The notes under the pieces were generated by a model. It did not search any database and was not told the DNA's origin. It was given only the letters and a program-made list of their open reading frames with translations. Shown one piece after another: positions 33,230-40,386 of a stretch of DNA of 40,386 nucleotides (position 1 is its first letter; every line of letters starts with the position of its first letter). Source of the stretch: Bacteroidales bacterium. Lineage in GTDB: Bacteria > Bacteroidota > Bacteroidia > Bacteroidales > P3. The stretch spans positions 1 through 40,386 of the forward strand of contig JAEEHQ010000038.1 in assembly GCA_016280915.1 (NCBI GenBank). Reading direction: 5' to 3'. The translations under genes and the position numbers were made by a program.

Positions 33230-33357
33230 ACTACTATCAACTCTAAACTATCAACTCTCAACTTTCAATAACCAATAACCCATAACCAATAAACATTAAT
33301 CTTTCAATAACCAATAACCCATAACCAATAACCATTAACACCAATAACCAATCAATA
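33230..33357. repeat. Low-complexity tract of CAACTCTAAACT and AATAACCAATAACCC units
   Basis: Simple short words (ACTATCAACTCTAAACT, AATAACCAATAACCCATAACC) repeat imperfectly. The same words recur at about 39060-39110, 39230-39300 and 39400-39525. No gene. Confidence 0.75.
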
Positions 33358-33412
33358 TATGAACCCTCAAAAAGTAGTGCATTTTTTTATCTGTTGTTTC
33401 AAAATAAATTCG

Positions 33413-33420
33413 TATCTTTG
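33413..33420 (+). promoter_or_regulatory. -7 box TATCTTTG before the small protein gene
   Basis: Perfect TAnnTTTG, about 89 bases before ATG 33509, giving an expected leader of about 80 bases. It probably drives both the small gene and the lipoprotein. Confidence 0.65.
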
Positions 33421-33508
33421 TAAAGTCAAATAAGATTGTAATATTGTTATAATATATTGAATATTAGAAAACTATATACGTAATAAAAACACATAAACAT
33501 ATCAAAAC

Positions 33509-33733
33509 ATGAAAAAAGATAAAGAAATTAAGCTCTACGAAGAGCCAGTGATTAAAGTTGTCAAGTTCACCATTGAGCATGGTTTTGGAGGTTCGTTTGG
33601 CGGAGGATCTGAGGGGATGGGAGATGGCTCCGGTATTCCTATCGATGGTGATGATGATGAAATTCCCCTGGGGTCGAATCGTAGCTTTAGTGTTGACCAT
33701 TCGTTCCAGCGCAGCTTTGACGGCAGTTTTTAA
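33509..33733 (+). CDS. Small acidic Gly/Ser-rich protein
   Basis: A 74-residue protein. Its N-terminus (KKDKEIKLYEEPVIKVVKFT) is a charged and beta-prone segment, followed by GFGGSFGGGSEGMGDGSG and an Asp cluster GDDDEIPLG, ending in RSFSVDHSFQRSFDGSF. No signal peptide and no Cys. Small proteins with an EEPVIKV-like opening and a Gly-rich acidic tail occur in Bacteroidales ahead of secreted-protein genes, as I recall; their role is unknown. It is 52 bases before the fimbrillin-like lipoprotein with no terminator between them, so cotranscription is likely. It could be a precursor peptide or chaperone-like partner; neither is shown. Confidence 0.6.
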   Translation: MKKDKEIKLYEEPVIKVVKFTIEHGFGGSFGGGSEGMGDGSGIPIDGDDDEIPLGSNRSFSVDHSFQRSFDGSF

Positions 33734-33785
33734 CGTTCTACCTCTAAAAATAAGTAAAACATCAATTCAATAAAGCTTTTATAAT

Positions 33786-35774
33786 ATGAAAAAACAATTT
33801 ATTTTCGCCATGACTTTGGCTTTTGGGGCCACAGTCATGACATCCTGCAACAAGGAGGAAATTGAGGTCACTGGTCCTAAAATGTCAATCTCCCTTGAAC
33901 AGATGGAACAAAGCAATGAAGAAGGAGATAAAACCATCTTCGACCCAACAACAAAGTTGTTTTACTGGGGTACGGGAGACAAATTGATGGTATACGATGG
34001 TGATGGCCACAATGTCGTTTACACAGATCAGGGTGCTACTGCAGCATACGACTACAACAACAATACAGTAAGTGGTTCCACCAGATTTGTTGACCTTCAA
34101 CCATCAAGAGATATAACGGATCAAACCCTCTATACTAACATCGACCTTGAGAGTAGCCACTATTATGCTTTCTATCCCAGCTACTATCTCAACACTGCAG
34201 CCTCCAACCCCTCCACAGGTCAATTTGTATTCGACCTTCCCACCAAGCAGGTGATAGACAATAACAAAAATGTAAACAAGATTAAGGAAATGCATCTCAC
34301 CCGTTTCCCGATGGCTCGTAAAACCACTTCCCATTCGTTTGAGATGAAGAATATGTGCGGTGCCATCCGCTTGAACCTACAGAAAAACGGGACTTCCGTA
34401 AAGTCTATCCAGTTCAAGGCTCTCGGTCAGCAACAGGTAAGCGGCACTTTCAACGTTACTTTCAATACCTCGGGCGTACCCCAAATGGCGCAGACCGTTG
34501 CCAACAGCACTACCCGTGTTGTGACTCTCGAAATGAACCAGCCTGTTTCAATCGACCAGCAACAGCAATTCTATATTGCCCTGCCTCCGGCCACATATAA
34601 CGGTTTTGAAATCATCATCACTGATGCGACCAACAAAACGGCCACTATCAAGGTTTCTTCCAACGTGACGATTGCCCGCAACCAAATCCGTCCTCTTACG
34701 GTCAGTAATGCCAATTTCACTGGCAGCCGTGCGTTCAAGGACAGTCATGGCAAATTTTCAATCACCAGTACCCAGCAGGTTTACATAGCTCCGGGCAACC
34801 TCCAGTGGAACAATCATAACTGGCAGTTCGCCAACGAGCAGTTCGAGACCATGACAACTTTTGACAATTGCGTCAGCAATCCCCAGATGGTTTGGGATGC
34901 CCATAATCAGGATATGTTCCACTATAGTCTGTATATGGACAGCATCTATCTCCAAAAATACCAATATGGCTATTGGAATAATAATAAACTTGATATCAGT
35001 AGAAGGGTGGAGAATGTGAAGAACAATGATTTCGGCAGAAGTTTTGATATGAACGACTACAATTCCACAGATGTAAACACGATGATTAATCAGCAGGGTA
35101 AAGGAGGTTTCTGGTATTACAATAACTGGGGTAAAGCTTTTGGCGAAAACTCTCAATGGATGGTTCTGTCGAAAGAAGAGTTTCAGTATCTCTTCACAGG
35201 TCGAATCAATGATGGCAAGTGTCATTGCCATGTGGGTAGTTCTAACAATCCCAACGCCTCCTATTGCTTGATTATCATGATTGATGACTTTGGAGAAGAA
35301 CATCATGGAGTCTTAATATTCCCTGACAATTGGGAGAATGGCTACACCAATGAGAGTATAGCTACTGCGTTTAACTGGAATGATTCATGGAAGATAAACG
35401 ACAACAATGTGTGGAGCCTTTCAGAATTGTTTATGGATATAAGCATATACCGTATTTTGGAAGAAGCAGGTTGCGCTTTCCTGCCTATAACAGGTTATGC
35501 AAGAAGTTGGTCAGCCAATAATGTTCATCTGGTTGGTACTATTTGCCGTAATGAGAACAATCAGGGTACGTACGATGGCCGTTTAGCCTACTGGACTCGC
35601 TCGTATGCTTCTGGAGGTGGAGTTACTAATATGAATCCAGATGATACGGAGAACAGAACTGCACAATCCAATTTCTATTTCTTCTCATATGAAAATAATG
35701 CTTTTGCCTATCAGGCAGATACACCGGATAAATTTTGTGCAGTACGTTTATGTATGCCTGTACCCAATGAATAG
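33786..35774 (+). CDS. Fimbrillin-like lipoprotein with C-terminal Fib_succ_major-like domain
   Basis: A 662-residue surface lipoprotein. A type II signal peptide ends at VMTSC with lipidated Cys21. Residues about 40-310 resemble Bacteroidales fimbrillin/Mfa-like proteins (FYWGTGDKLMVYDGDG, HYYAFYPSYY, FEMKNMCGAIRLNL, QFYIALPPATYNGFEI, IARNQIRPLTV). From about 315 a second domain begins (FSITSTQQVYIAPGNLQW, NWQFANEQFE, WMVLSKEEFQYLF, VLIFPDNWENG, AGCAFLPITGYAR, YWTRSYASGG, FCAVRLCMPV), the same domain that makes up the exported protein at 7141. It is probably surface-exposed as an adhesin or pilus-like component. A strong terminator follows. Confidence 0.85.
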   Translation: MKKQFIFAMTLAFGATVMTSCNKEEIEVTGPKMSISLEQMEQSNEEGDKTIFDPTTKLFYWGTGDKLMVYDGDGHNVVYTDQGATAAYDYNNNTVSGSTRFVDLQPSRDITDQTLYTNIDLESSHYYAFYPSYYLNTAASNPSTGQFVFDLPTKQVIDNNKNVNKIKEMHLTRFPMARKTTSHSFEMKNMCGAIRLNLQKNGTSVKSIQFKALGQQQVSGTFNVTFNTSGVPQMAQTVANSTTRVVTLEMNQPVSIDQQQQFYIALPPATYNGFEIIITDATNKTATIKVSSNVTIARNQIRPLTVSNANFTGSRAFKDSHGKFSITSTQQVYIAPGNLQWNNHNWQFANEQFETMTTFDNCVSNPQMVWDAHNQDMFHYSLYMDSIYLQKYQYGYWNNNKLDISRRVENVKNNDFGRSFDMNDYNSTDVNTMINQQGKGGFWYYNNWGKAFGENSQWMVLSKEEFQYLFTGRINDGKCHCHVGSSNNPNASYCLIIMIDDFGEEHHGVLIFPDNWENGYTNESIATAFNWNDSWKINDNNVWSLSELFMDISIYRILEEAGCAFLPITGYARSWSANNVHLVGTICRNENNQGTYDGRLAYWTRSYASGGGVTNMNPDDTENRTAQSNFYFFSYENNAFAYQADTPDKFCAVRLCMPVPNE

Positions 35775-35800
35775 TGGTCTAACCCTATAAGAAACAGTCA

Positions 35801-35834
35801 AAGGCTCCTCTGCAAAGGGGAGCCTTGCTTTTTT
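35801..35834 (+). terminator. Intrinsic terminator after the lipoprotein gene
   Basis: AAGGCTCCTC (35801-35810) pairs with GGGGAGCCTT (35817-35826), one T-G wobble, loop TGCAAA, then a T-run at 35829-35834. It lies 27 bases after the stop. Confidence 0.88.
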
Positions 35835-35906
35835 ACCACAGAGCCTTCTTTTGGAGTGCGATCAAAGGTAGATAATTATTATGCAATACCTATGTTATCT
35901 ATCTTT

Positions 35907-35986
35907 CTGAGTGGGTCAGTCTCCCGCCTTTGCTCCCCTCTGGAAAGGAGGAGAAGGGAAGTTGCGTGGCAACAGGGTTCACTCAG
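35907..35986. repeat. Possible small palindromic element (MITE-like)
   Basis: CTGAGTG (35907-35913) and CACTCAG (35980-35986) are inverted ends of an 80-base segment that contains a further GTTGC-GTG-GCAAC hairpin at 35961-35973 and a Cys/Gly-rich purine tract. No transposase is inside. A tentative call from the inverted ends only. Confidence 0.3.
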
Positions 35987-36007
35987 CAACAATTGTATCA
36001 TGATTTG

Positions 36008-36075
36008 TTTGTTGGGGAATTTGGCTGGTTTTTGTTGGGGAATTTGGCCGATTTTTGTTGGTGAATTTGGCTGCC
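36008..36075. repeat. 23-base tandem repeat, three copies
   Basis: Three units of TTTTTGTTGGGGAATTTGGC type, with anchor GTTGG at 36011, 36034 and 36057, period exactly 23 bases. The first copy lacks two T and the third has a G-to-T change. It lies within an unconvincing open frame and is probably non-coding. Confidence 0.75.
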
Positions 36076-36218
36076 GTGGCCAAAGGCAACGAGTGTGGGA
36101 TGCCGCTCTACCAATATCTACTATCTACGCGAATCCCCTCATCCGCCGTTTCGGGCATGAATGGTACGACGAACTGCTCCAGGCCGTTGCCCAATCCTCC
36201 TCCCGTTGAACAGTGTCC

Positions 36219-36264
36219 GTTCCCCGTTACTTCTTCGTTAATTAGCGAAGAAATAACGGGGAAC
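36219..36264. repeat. 19-bp inverted repeat next to the IS30 remnant
   Basis: The left arm (36219-36237, GTTCCCCGTTACTTCTTCG) and right arm (36246-36264, CGAAGAAATAACGGGGAAC) match at 18 of 19 positions around an 8-base loop. No T-run follows. It may be a fused pair of transposon ends, a palindromic protein-binding site or a folded RNA element. Confidence 0.6.
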
Positions 36265-36364
36265 TACCATCGAAACAGCAGACATCGGTTGGGTAAACAA
36301 GGGGTTGTGTTTTCCTGAAATCGCTTGGCGGTTTTTTGCTGGTTAGACTGATTAGCTTGTCGAA

Positions 36365-36874
36365 TAATCTGCTGCCGTGGTGGACGACAAGGCACGCTTC
36401 GGCGACTGGGCGATGGACACCATCGTCGGGAAGGGCGGCAAGGGTGCCATCGTCACCATTGTCGAACGCACCACCAAGAAGATGCTTATGGCCAAAGCCC
36501 CAAAAGGCAAGAATGCAAAGGCTGTGGCACGGCTTGTCGTACAGATGCTGCGCCCTTTCGAACACCATGTCCTCTCCATCACCACCGACAACGGAACTGA
36601 GTTCGCCGACCACAAATACACCGCCAAAATGCTCCACACCAAGGTCTATTTCACTCACCCGTACTCCTCCTGGGAGAAAGGCCTCATCGAAAACACAAAC
36701 AAGCTCATCCGTCAGTTTATCCCAAAGGACACCGATTTCTCCTCCCTCTCTGACGATTACATCCTCTACGTCCAGACTGAAATCAACCTCCGGCCAAGAA
36801 AACTTCTGGACTTTTCTTCGCCAAAACAAAAAATCTTGCTATCTTTGCACAACAGTGTTGCACTTCGAGGTTGA
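36365..36874 (+). pseudogene. IS30-family transposase, C-terminal remnant
   Basis: Residues match the second half of an IS30 transposase: GDWAMDTIVGKGGKGAIVTI carries the first catalytic Asp, TTDNGTEFADH the second Asp, and GLIENTNKLIRQFIPK the Glu, so the DDE triad is intact. IRQFIPKDTDFS and NLRPRKLLDF are typical. The N-terminal HTH half (about 150 residues) is missing: upstream the frame stops at TAA 36365-36367 and the sequence is unrelated. A GTG at 36377 could still begin a 165-residue product. It is a decayed insertion sequence; no intact terminal inverted repeats were identified. Confidence 0.82.
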
Positions 36875-36905
36875 ATCTACACTTTCGTGTTAACTTTGTG
36901 AAAAG

Positions 36906-36935
36906 TTTGTATTCGGAAAAATAGTTGTATATTTG
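36906..36935 (+). promoter_or_regulatory. Promoter TTTG-N18-TATATTTG for the acyl-CoA ligase
   Basis: TTTG at 36906-36909 and TATATTTG at 36928-36935 with an 18-base spacer. The ATG at 36958 follows about 15 bases after the expected transcription start. It also excludes the upstream TTG at 36925 as the start. The promoter lies just after the IS30 remnant. Confidence 0.75.
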
Positions 36936-36957
36936 CAATTTAAATAATAAGGTAAAA

Positions 36958-38838
36958 ATGGAGATAACACGTACATTCGACCTATTGGATTACTTGATGG
37001 AACAATTCCCTGAGAAAGAGGATGTTCTGTGTGCGAAAGAGAAGGGTGAGTGGGTTAAATATAGCACAAAAAAATACTACGATATTGCTCATTATATGGC
37101 TTGCGGACTCCTGGAAATGGGTCTGAAACCAGGCGATAAGATCATCACCATGACGGCCAACTGCCCCGAATGGAACTTCACCGACATGGCTTGCTCCCTC
37201 ACTGGCGTCATCCATGTGCCCATCTATCCCACCCTGAGCGTGGAGAACTATGTGCACATCATCAGCCACAGCGAGGCGCAATATATGTTCATCAGCAACC
37301 GCATCATGCTCAAGCGCGTGGCCCCAGCCTTGGAAAAAATCCAAAATGCCCCAAAGGTCTACACCTTAGAGAAGATCGACGGCTATCCCCGCACCTTCGA
37401 CATCCTCAAGCTGGGCATCAGCAGCAAGGAGAAGAACGCCCCTACGCTCATGCAGCTCAAGGAGACCATCCGTCCCGAGGACTGCGCCACCCTCATCTAC
37501 ACCTCCGGCACCACCGGCGACCCCAAGGGGGTGATGCTTTCCCACCGCAACCTCTGTAGCAACTTCCTGGCTCATGCCAAGGTCAACTATATGCCTGCCG
37601 GCTCTGTCGCCCTCAGCTTCCTGCCGCTCAACCACATCTACGAGCGCAGCATGAACTACCATTTCCAGTATCGTGGCGTGGGCATCTACTACGCCGAGAA
37701 CATGGGCACCATCCAGCAAAACATGCAGGAACTGCATGCCGACGGCTTCTGTGCCGTGCCCCGTGTGCTGGAGATGGTCTACGACAAGCTCTATGCTGCC
37801 GGCAAGGACTTCAAGGGCATCAAGAAGAAAATCTACGACCGTGCTTTCAAGCATGGTGCCCGCTGGGATTACTCTAATCTGCAGAAAGTGTCGCTCTTCT
37901 ACCAACTCTCCCAGTGGTTCTACGACCGGATGGTCTACCGCCATTGGCGCGAGAAATTCGGCGGTCACGAGCTGTGTGTCATCACCGGCTCAAGCAGCAT
38001 CCAGCCCAAGATGCTGCGCACCTTTGCCGCCGCAGGAATCTATATCCACGAGGGCTATGGCCTTTCCGAGACCTCGCCGGTCATCGCCGTCAACAACCCT
38101 GCCAAGGGCTGGGTCAAGATAGGCACCGTGGGCCCCATCCTCGAGGGCGTTGAGGTCAAATTTGCCGAGGATGGCGAAATCCTCACCCGTGGCCCCCACG
38201 TGATGATGGGCTACTACAAAGACCCCGAATATACCGCCCAGGTAATCGACTCCGACGGCTGGTTCCATACCGGCGACGTGGGCGAGATGGTGGGCACCGG
38301 CATCGGTGGTCCCCGCTATCTGCGCATCACCGACCGCAAGAAGGACATCTTCAAACTGTCGGCCGGCAAATATGTTGCGCCTCAGCTGTTGGAGAATAAA
38401 ATGCGCGAGTCGGAGTATATCGAGCAGGTGATGGTTGTGGGTGAAAACGAAAAGAGCGCCTCCGCCATCATATCCCCCAATTTCAACACCCTTCACTATT
38501 GGGCTTTGAAGCACCACCTGCACTATCGCGACAACGTCACCCTGCTCACCATGCCCGAGGTGAAGGAGAAATACCGCGAGGTGTTGGCCGAGTGCAACCG
38601 CGACTTTGCTGCCCACGAGCAAATCAAGAACTTCCGCCTGGTGGCAGACGAGTGGACCGCCAATAACGGCCTCCTCTCTCCCACACTCAAGATCCGCCGC
38701 AAGGTGCTGCTCGAGAAATACAAGAACCTCATCGCCGAAATCTACGGCAACGAAACCTCCTCCGGCAACCCCATCCTCTCTGCCTTCCGCAACGTCGAGC
38801 TGCCCACCTTCGGCTTCGGCAAGAAAAAAACCGAGTAG
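36958..38838 (+). CDS. Long-chain acyl-CoA ligase (FadD/FACS family)
   Basis: A 626-residue AMP-forming ligase that activates fatty acids to acyl-CoA through acyl-AMP. The P-loop YTSGTTGDPKGVMLSHRN lies near 180-198, FLPLNHIYERS near 222-232, YGLSETSP near 366, GWFHTGDVGEM near 435 and the DRKKDIFKLSAGKYVAPQLLENK hinge near 460. Eukaryote-like long-chain ligases of this length are usual in Bacteroidales. It begins MEITRTFDLL; the frame continues upstream to 36925, but the promoter excludes that. It is monocistronic, followed by a REP-like element 4 bases after the stop. Confidence 0.92.
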   Translation: MEITRTFDLLDYLMEQFPEKEDVLCAKEKGEWVKYSTKKYYDIAHYMACGLLEMGLKPGDKIITMTANCPEWNFTDMACSLTGVIHVPIYPTLSVENYVHIISHSEAQYMFISNRIMLKRVAPALEKIQNAPKVYTLEKIDGYPRTFDILKLGISSKEKNAPTLMQLKETIRPEDCATLIYTSGTTGDPKGVMLSHRNLCSNFLAHAKVNYMPAGSVALSFLPLNHIYERSMNYHFQYRGVGIYYAENMGTIQQNMQELHADGFCAVPRVLEMVYDKLYAAGKDFKGIKKKIYDRAFKHGARWDYSNLQKVSLFYQLSQWFYDRMVYRHWREKFGGHELCVITGSSSIQPKMLRTFAAAGIYIHEGYGLSETSPVIAVNNPAKGWVKIGTVGPILEGVEVKFAEDGEILTRGPHVMMGYYKDPEYTAQVIDSDGWFHTGDVGEMVGTGIGGPRYLRITDRKKDIFKLSAGKYVAPQLLENKMRESEYIEQVMVVGENEKSASAIISPNFNTLHYWALKHHLHYRDNVTLLTMPEVKEKYREVLAECNRDFAAHEQIKNFRLVADEWTANNGLLSPTLKIRRKVLLEKYKNLIAEIYGNETSSGNPILSAFRNVELPTFGFGKKKTE

Positions 38839-38842
38839 CCAG

Positions 38843-38896
38843 TTGCGGCAGATTTGCAATCTGACGCAAAATACTATAAGGATTTTCAATCCGCAA
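38843..38896. repeat. REP-like double-hairpin element, copy 4
   Basis: The same element as at 32452, with the second loop changed (GGATTTTCAATCC) so that the stem remains intact. It starts 4 bases after the ligase stop codon, so it may act on the transcript end. Confidence 0.8.
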
Positions 38897-39117
38897 CGCA
38901 ATAACTCTCGCAGAAACGCAGAAGGGTTTGGCAAGCTAAAGCTTGGGTTCCATTACCACGAATTGTTTTTTTTGAACATCGAAAGAAACGAAAAACACAA
39001 AAAAGCAAGCTAAAGCTTGGGAAAACTCTCGCAGAAAACGCGGAAACCGCAGATTTTACTCCCAACTTTTAACTCTCAACTTTCAATAACCAATAACCAA
39101 TAAACATTACTACCCTG

Positions 39118-39171
39118 TTGCGGCAGATTTGCAATCTGACGCAAAATACTATAAGGATTTGCAATCCGCAA
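39118..39171. repeat. REP-like double-hairpin element, copy 5
   Basis: Same core as copy 1, within the gene-free stretch before the VOC gene. Confidence 0.8.
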
Positions 39172-39595
39172 CGCAATAACTCTCGCAGAAAACGCAGAGT
39201 TTACTATCCACTATCCACTTTCAACTTTCCACTACTCTATACTCTAAACGTTCAACTTTAAACTCTCAATAACCAATAACCTATAACCAATAAACATTCA
39301 ATTATAGAACATCGAAAAACACGAAAAAACACGAATGTGCAAGCTAAAGCTTGGGAAAACTCTCGCAGAACTCGCAGATTTTACTTTCAACTTTCAACTA
39401 CTTTAAACTCTAAACTCTCAACTTTCAACTCTTAATAACCAATAACCCATAACCAATAAACATTAACCTCAATAACCAATAACCCATAACCAATAAACAT
39501 TAGTACCAATAACCCATAACCTTTAATCTCCGCTGTGTCGATTACATTCTTTCAAAAAAACGATGGAACTCATAAAACAAGAACCACAAGCAACC

Positions 39596-39985
39596 ATGCT
39601 GCACCTCAACAAAGTACACCATATCGCCGTCATCTGCTCCAACTACCGCCGCAGCCTTGATTTCTACACCCGTGTGTTGGGACTCCGTGTTCTTGCTGAA
39701 CACTACCGCGCCGACAGAGACTCCTACAAGGCCGACTTGGCACTCGGCAGCCAGTATGTCGTCGAGCTCTTCTCTTTCCCCTCGCCGCCGCCACGTCCCA
39801 CTCGTCCAGAGGCAGCCGGATTAAGGCATCTGGCTTTTGAAACCACAGATATTGAAGAGGCTGTCGCCCAACTCGACCAGATGGCTATTGCCCACGAGGA
39901 GCTCCGTCTTGACCCGTACACCGGCAAGCGGTTCTTCTTCCTGCAAGACCCCGACGACTTACCCATCGAGTTATATGAGAAATAA
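39596..39985 (+). CDS. VOC-family protein, YaeR/SMU1112c-like lyase
   Basis: A 129-residue glyoxalase I-type fold. Metal-ligand landmarks are KVHHIAVICSNYRRSLDFYT at the start, RADRDSYKADLAL, VELFSFPSPPPRPTRPEA, GLRHLAFETTD, then GKRFFFLQDPDDLPIELYE at the end. This run of motifs is the YaeR/SMU1112c subfamily. Its usual length (about 129) supports the ATG at 39596; another ATG at 39563 would add 11 residues. Catalytic activity in the subfamily is not well established, and it may be a metal-dependent lyase or dioxygenase-like enzyme. It sits alone between repeat tracts. Confidence 0.86.
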   Translation: MLHLNKVHHIAVICSNYRRSLDFYTRVLGLRVLAEHYRADRDSYKADLALGSQYVVELFSFPSPPPRPTRPEAAGLRHLAFETTDIEEAVAQLDQMAIAHEELRLDPYTGKRFFFLQDPDDLPIELYEK

Positions 39986-40105
39986 GCTTTCAAAAACCGC
40001 AGTCCCCCTGCTCTTGACCCCCGATCGGACATGAACCCTAATGACCTGTTTGGGTTAAACGCAAATTACTCAGTTGCGGCAGATTCTAGTTGCGGCAGAT
40101 TCCAA

Positions 40106-40159
40106 TTGCGGCAGATTTGCAATCTGACGCAAAATACTATAAGGATTTGCAATCCGTAA
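40106..40159. repeat. REP-like double-hairpin element, copy 6
   Basis: Full element. It is preceded by two truncated heads (40074 and 40090), each holding only the first 13 or so bases. Confidence 0.8.
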
Positions 40160-40290
40160 AGCAATAACTCTCGCAGAAAACGCAGAAAGCGCAGAAGGGT
40201 ATGGGCAAGCTTACTATCTCGCAGAAAACGTGAAAAACGCAGAAGGGTATGGGCAAGCTGAAGCTTGTTTTATTAACACGAATTATCCTG

Positions 40291-40344
40291 TTGCGGCAGA
40301 TTTGCAATCTGACGCAAAATACTATAAGGATTTGCAATCCGTAA
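40291..40344. repeat. REP-like double-hairpin element, copy 7
   Basis: Full element with the second stem followed by CCGTAA in place of CCGCAA, which breaks one outer base pair. Confidence 0.8.
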
Positions 40345-40386
40345 AGCAATAACTCTCGCCGAAAGCGCAGAAAACGCAGAATCTAC

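Larger units (their letters stand above)
38839..39562. other. Repeat-rich intergenic region after the ligase
   Basis: About 720 bases without a gene. It contains two REP-like double-hairpin copies (38843-38896 and 39118-39171), CTCTCGCAGAAACGCAGAA strings, CAAGC-TAAA-GCTTG palindromes (about 38933-38946, 39006-39019, 39341-39354) and AATAACCAATAACC tracts. Confidence 0.7.
39986..40386. other. Repeat-rich region at the window end
   Basis: No gene. It holds two complete REP-like double hairpins (40106-40159 and 40291-40344). Just ahead of the first are two truncated heads, TTGCGGCAGATTC at 40074 and 40090, stacked every 16 bases. CTCTCGCAGAAAACGCAGAA strings and a CAAGC-TGAA-GCTTG palindrome also occur. 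Confidence 0.75.

Noticed and set aside
35856..36209. 117-residue open frame in the debris zone
   Set aside because: Includes the 23-base tandem repeat and the palindromic segment; no family features.

Overview
The window comes from a member of the Bacteroidota, most likely an uncultured Bacteroidales. Promoters carry the phylum's TAnnTTTG -7 box, in the best cases with TTTG or TTG 18-19 bases upstream. Shine-Dalgarno sequences are almost absent. The gene content also fits: a fimbrillin-like lipoprotein, a DUF4294 protein, a LysRS of about 570 residues with an extra C-terminal tail, a TonB receptor with a carboxypeptidase-like regulatory domain, and FtsE. No rRNA or tRNA gene was recognised.

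Layout. (1) 1-3601: two GC-rich tandem arrays built from the same 59/82-base units enclose an AT-rich island. The island holds a promoter, a structured leader, three overlapping genes (a small helix-turn-helix protein and two unknown proteins) and a strong terminator. This is the least explained part of the window. (2) 4064-7032 (-): a DjlA-like co-chaperone downstream of an AsmA/DUF748-type envelope protein, divergent from an exported domain protein at 7141. (3) 8006-12641 (+): two CTP cytidylyltransferases, an inositol-monophosphatase-family enzyme, an SDR reductase and a ThDP enzyme broken into two frames. Together they look like a CDP-activated polyol or sugar route for surface glycans. 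(4) 13098-16163 (+): lysS, an MBL-fold hydrolase and ung. (5) 16168-20970 (-): TonB receptor, holA, an NlpC/P60 hydrolase and a DUF4294 protein, followed by a divergent acyltransferase at 21022. (6) 22318-27734 (-): MBL hydrolase, unknown protein, rlmH, methyltransferase, FemAB/GNAT-like transferase, OmpA-domain protein and ftsE. (7) 27824-32181 (-): a trkA-trkH-trkH potassium-uptake operon with overlapping genes. (8) 32182-40386: repeat-rich territory with double-hairpin REP-like elements, low-complexity tracts and an IS30 remnant. Within it lie a small acidic protein plus fimbrillin-like lipoprotein pair, a long-chain acyl-CoA ligase and a YaeR-type VOC protein.

Most of the core (4-32 kb) is ordinary housekeeping and envelope biology. 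The accessory signal is at the two ends: the array-bracketed cassette on the left and the REP-like repeat field on the right. Interpretations rest on reading the sequence and recalling protein families; no database search was run.
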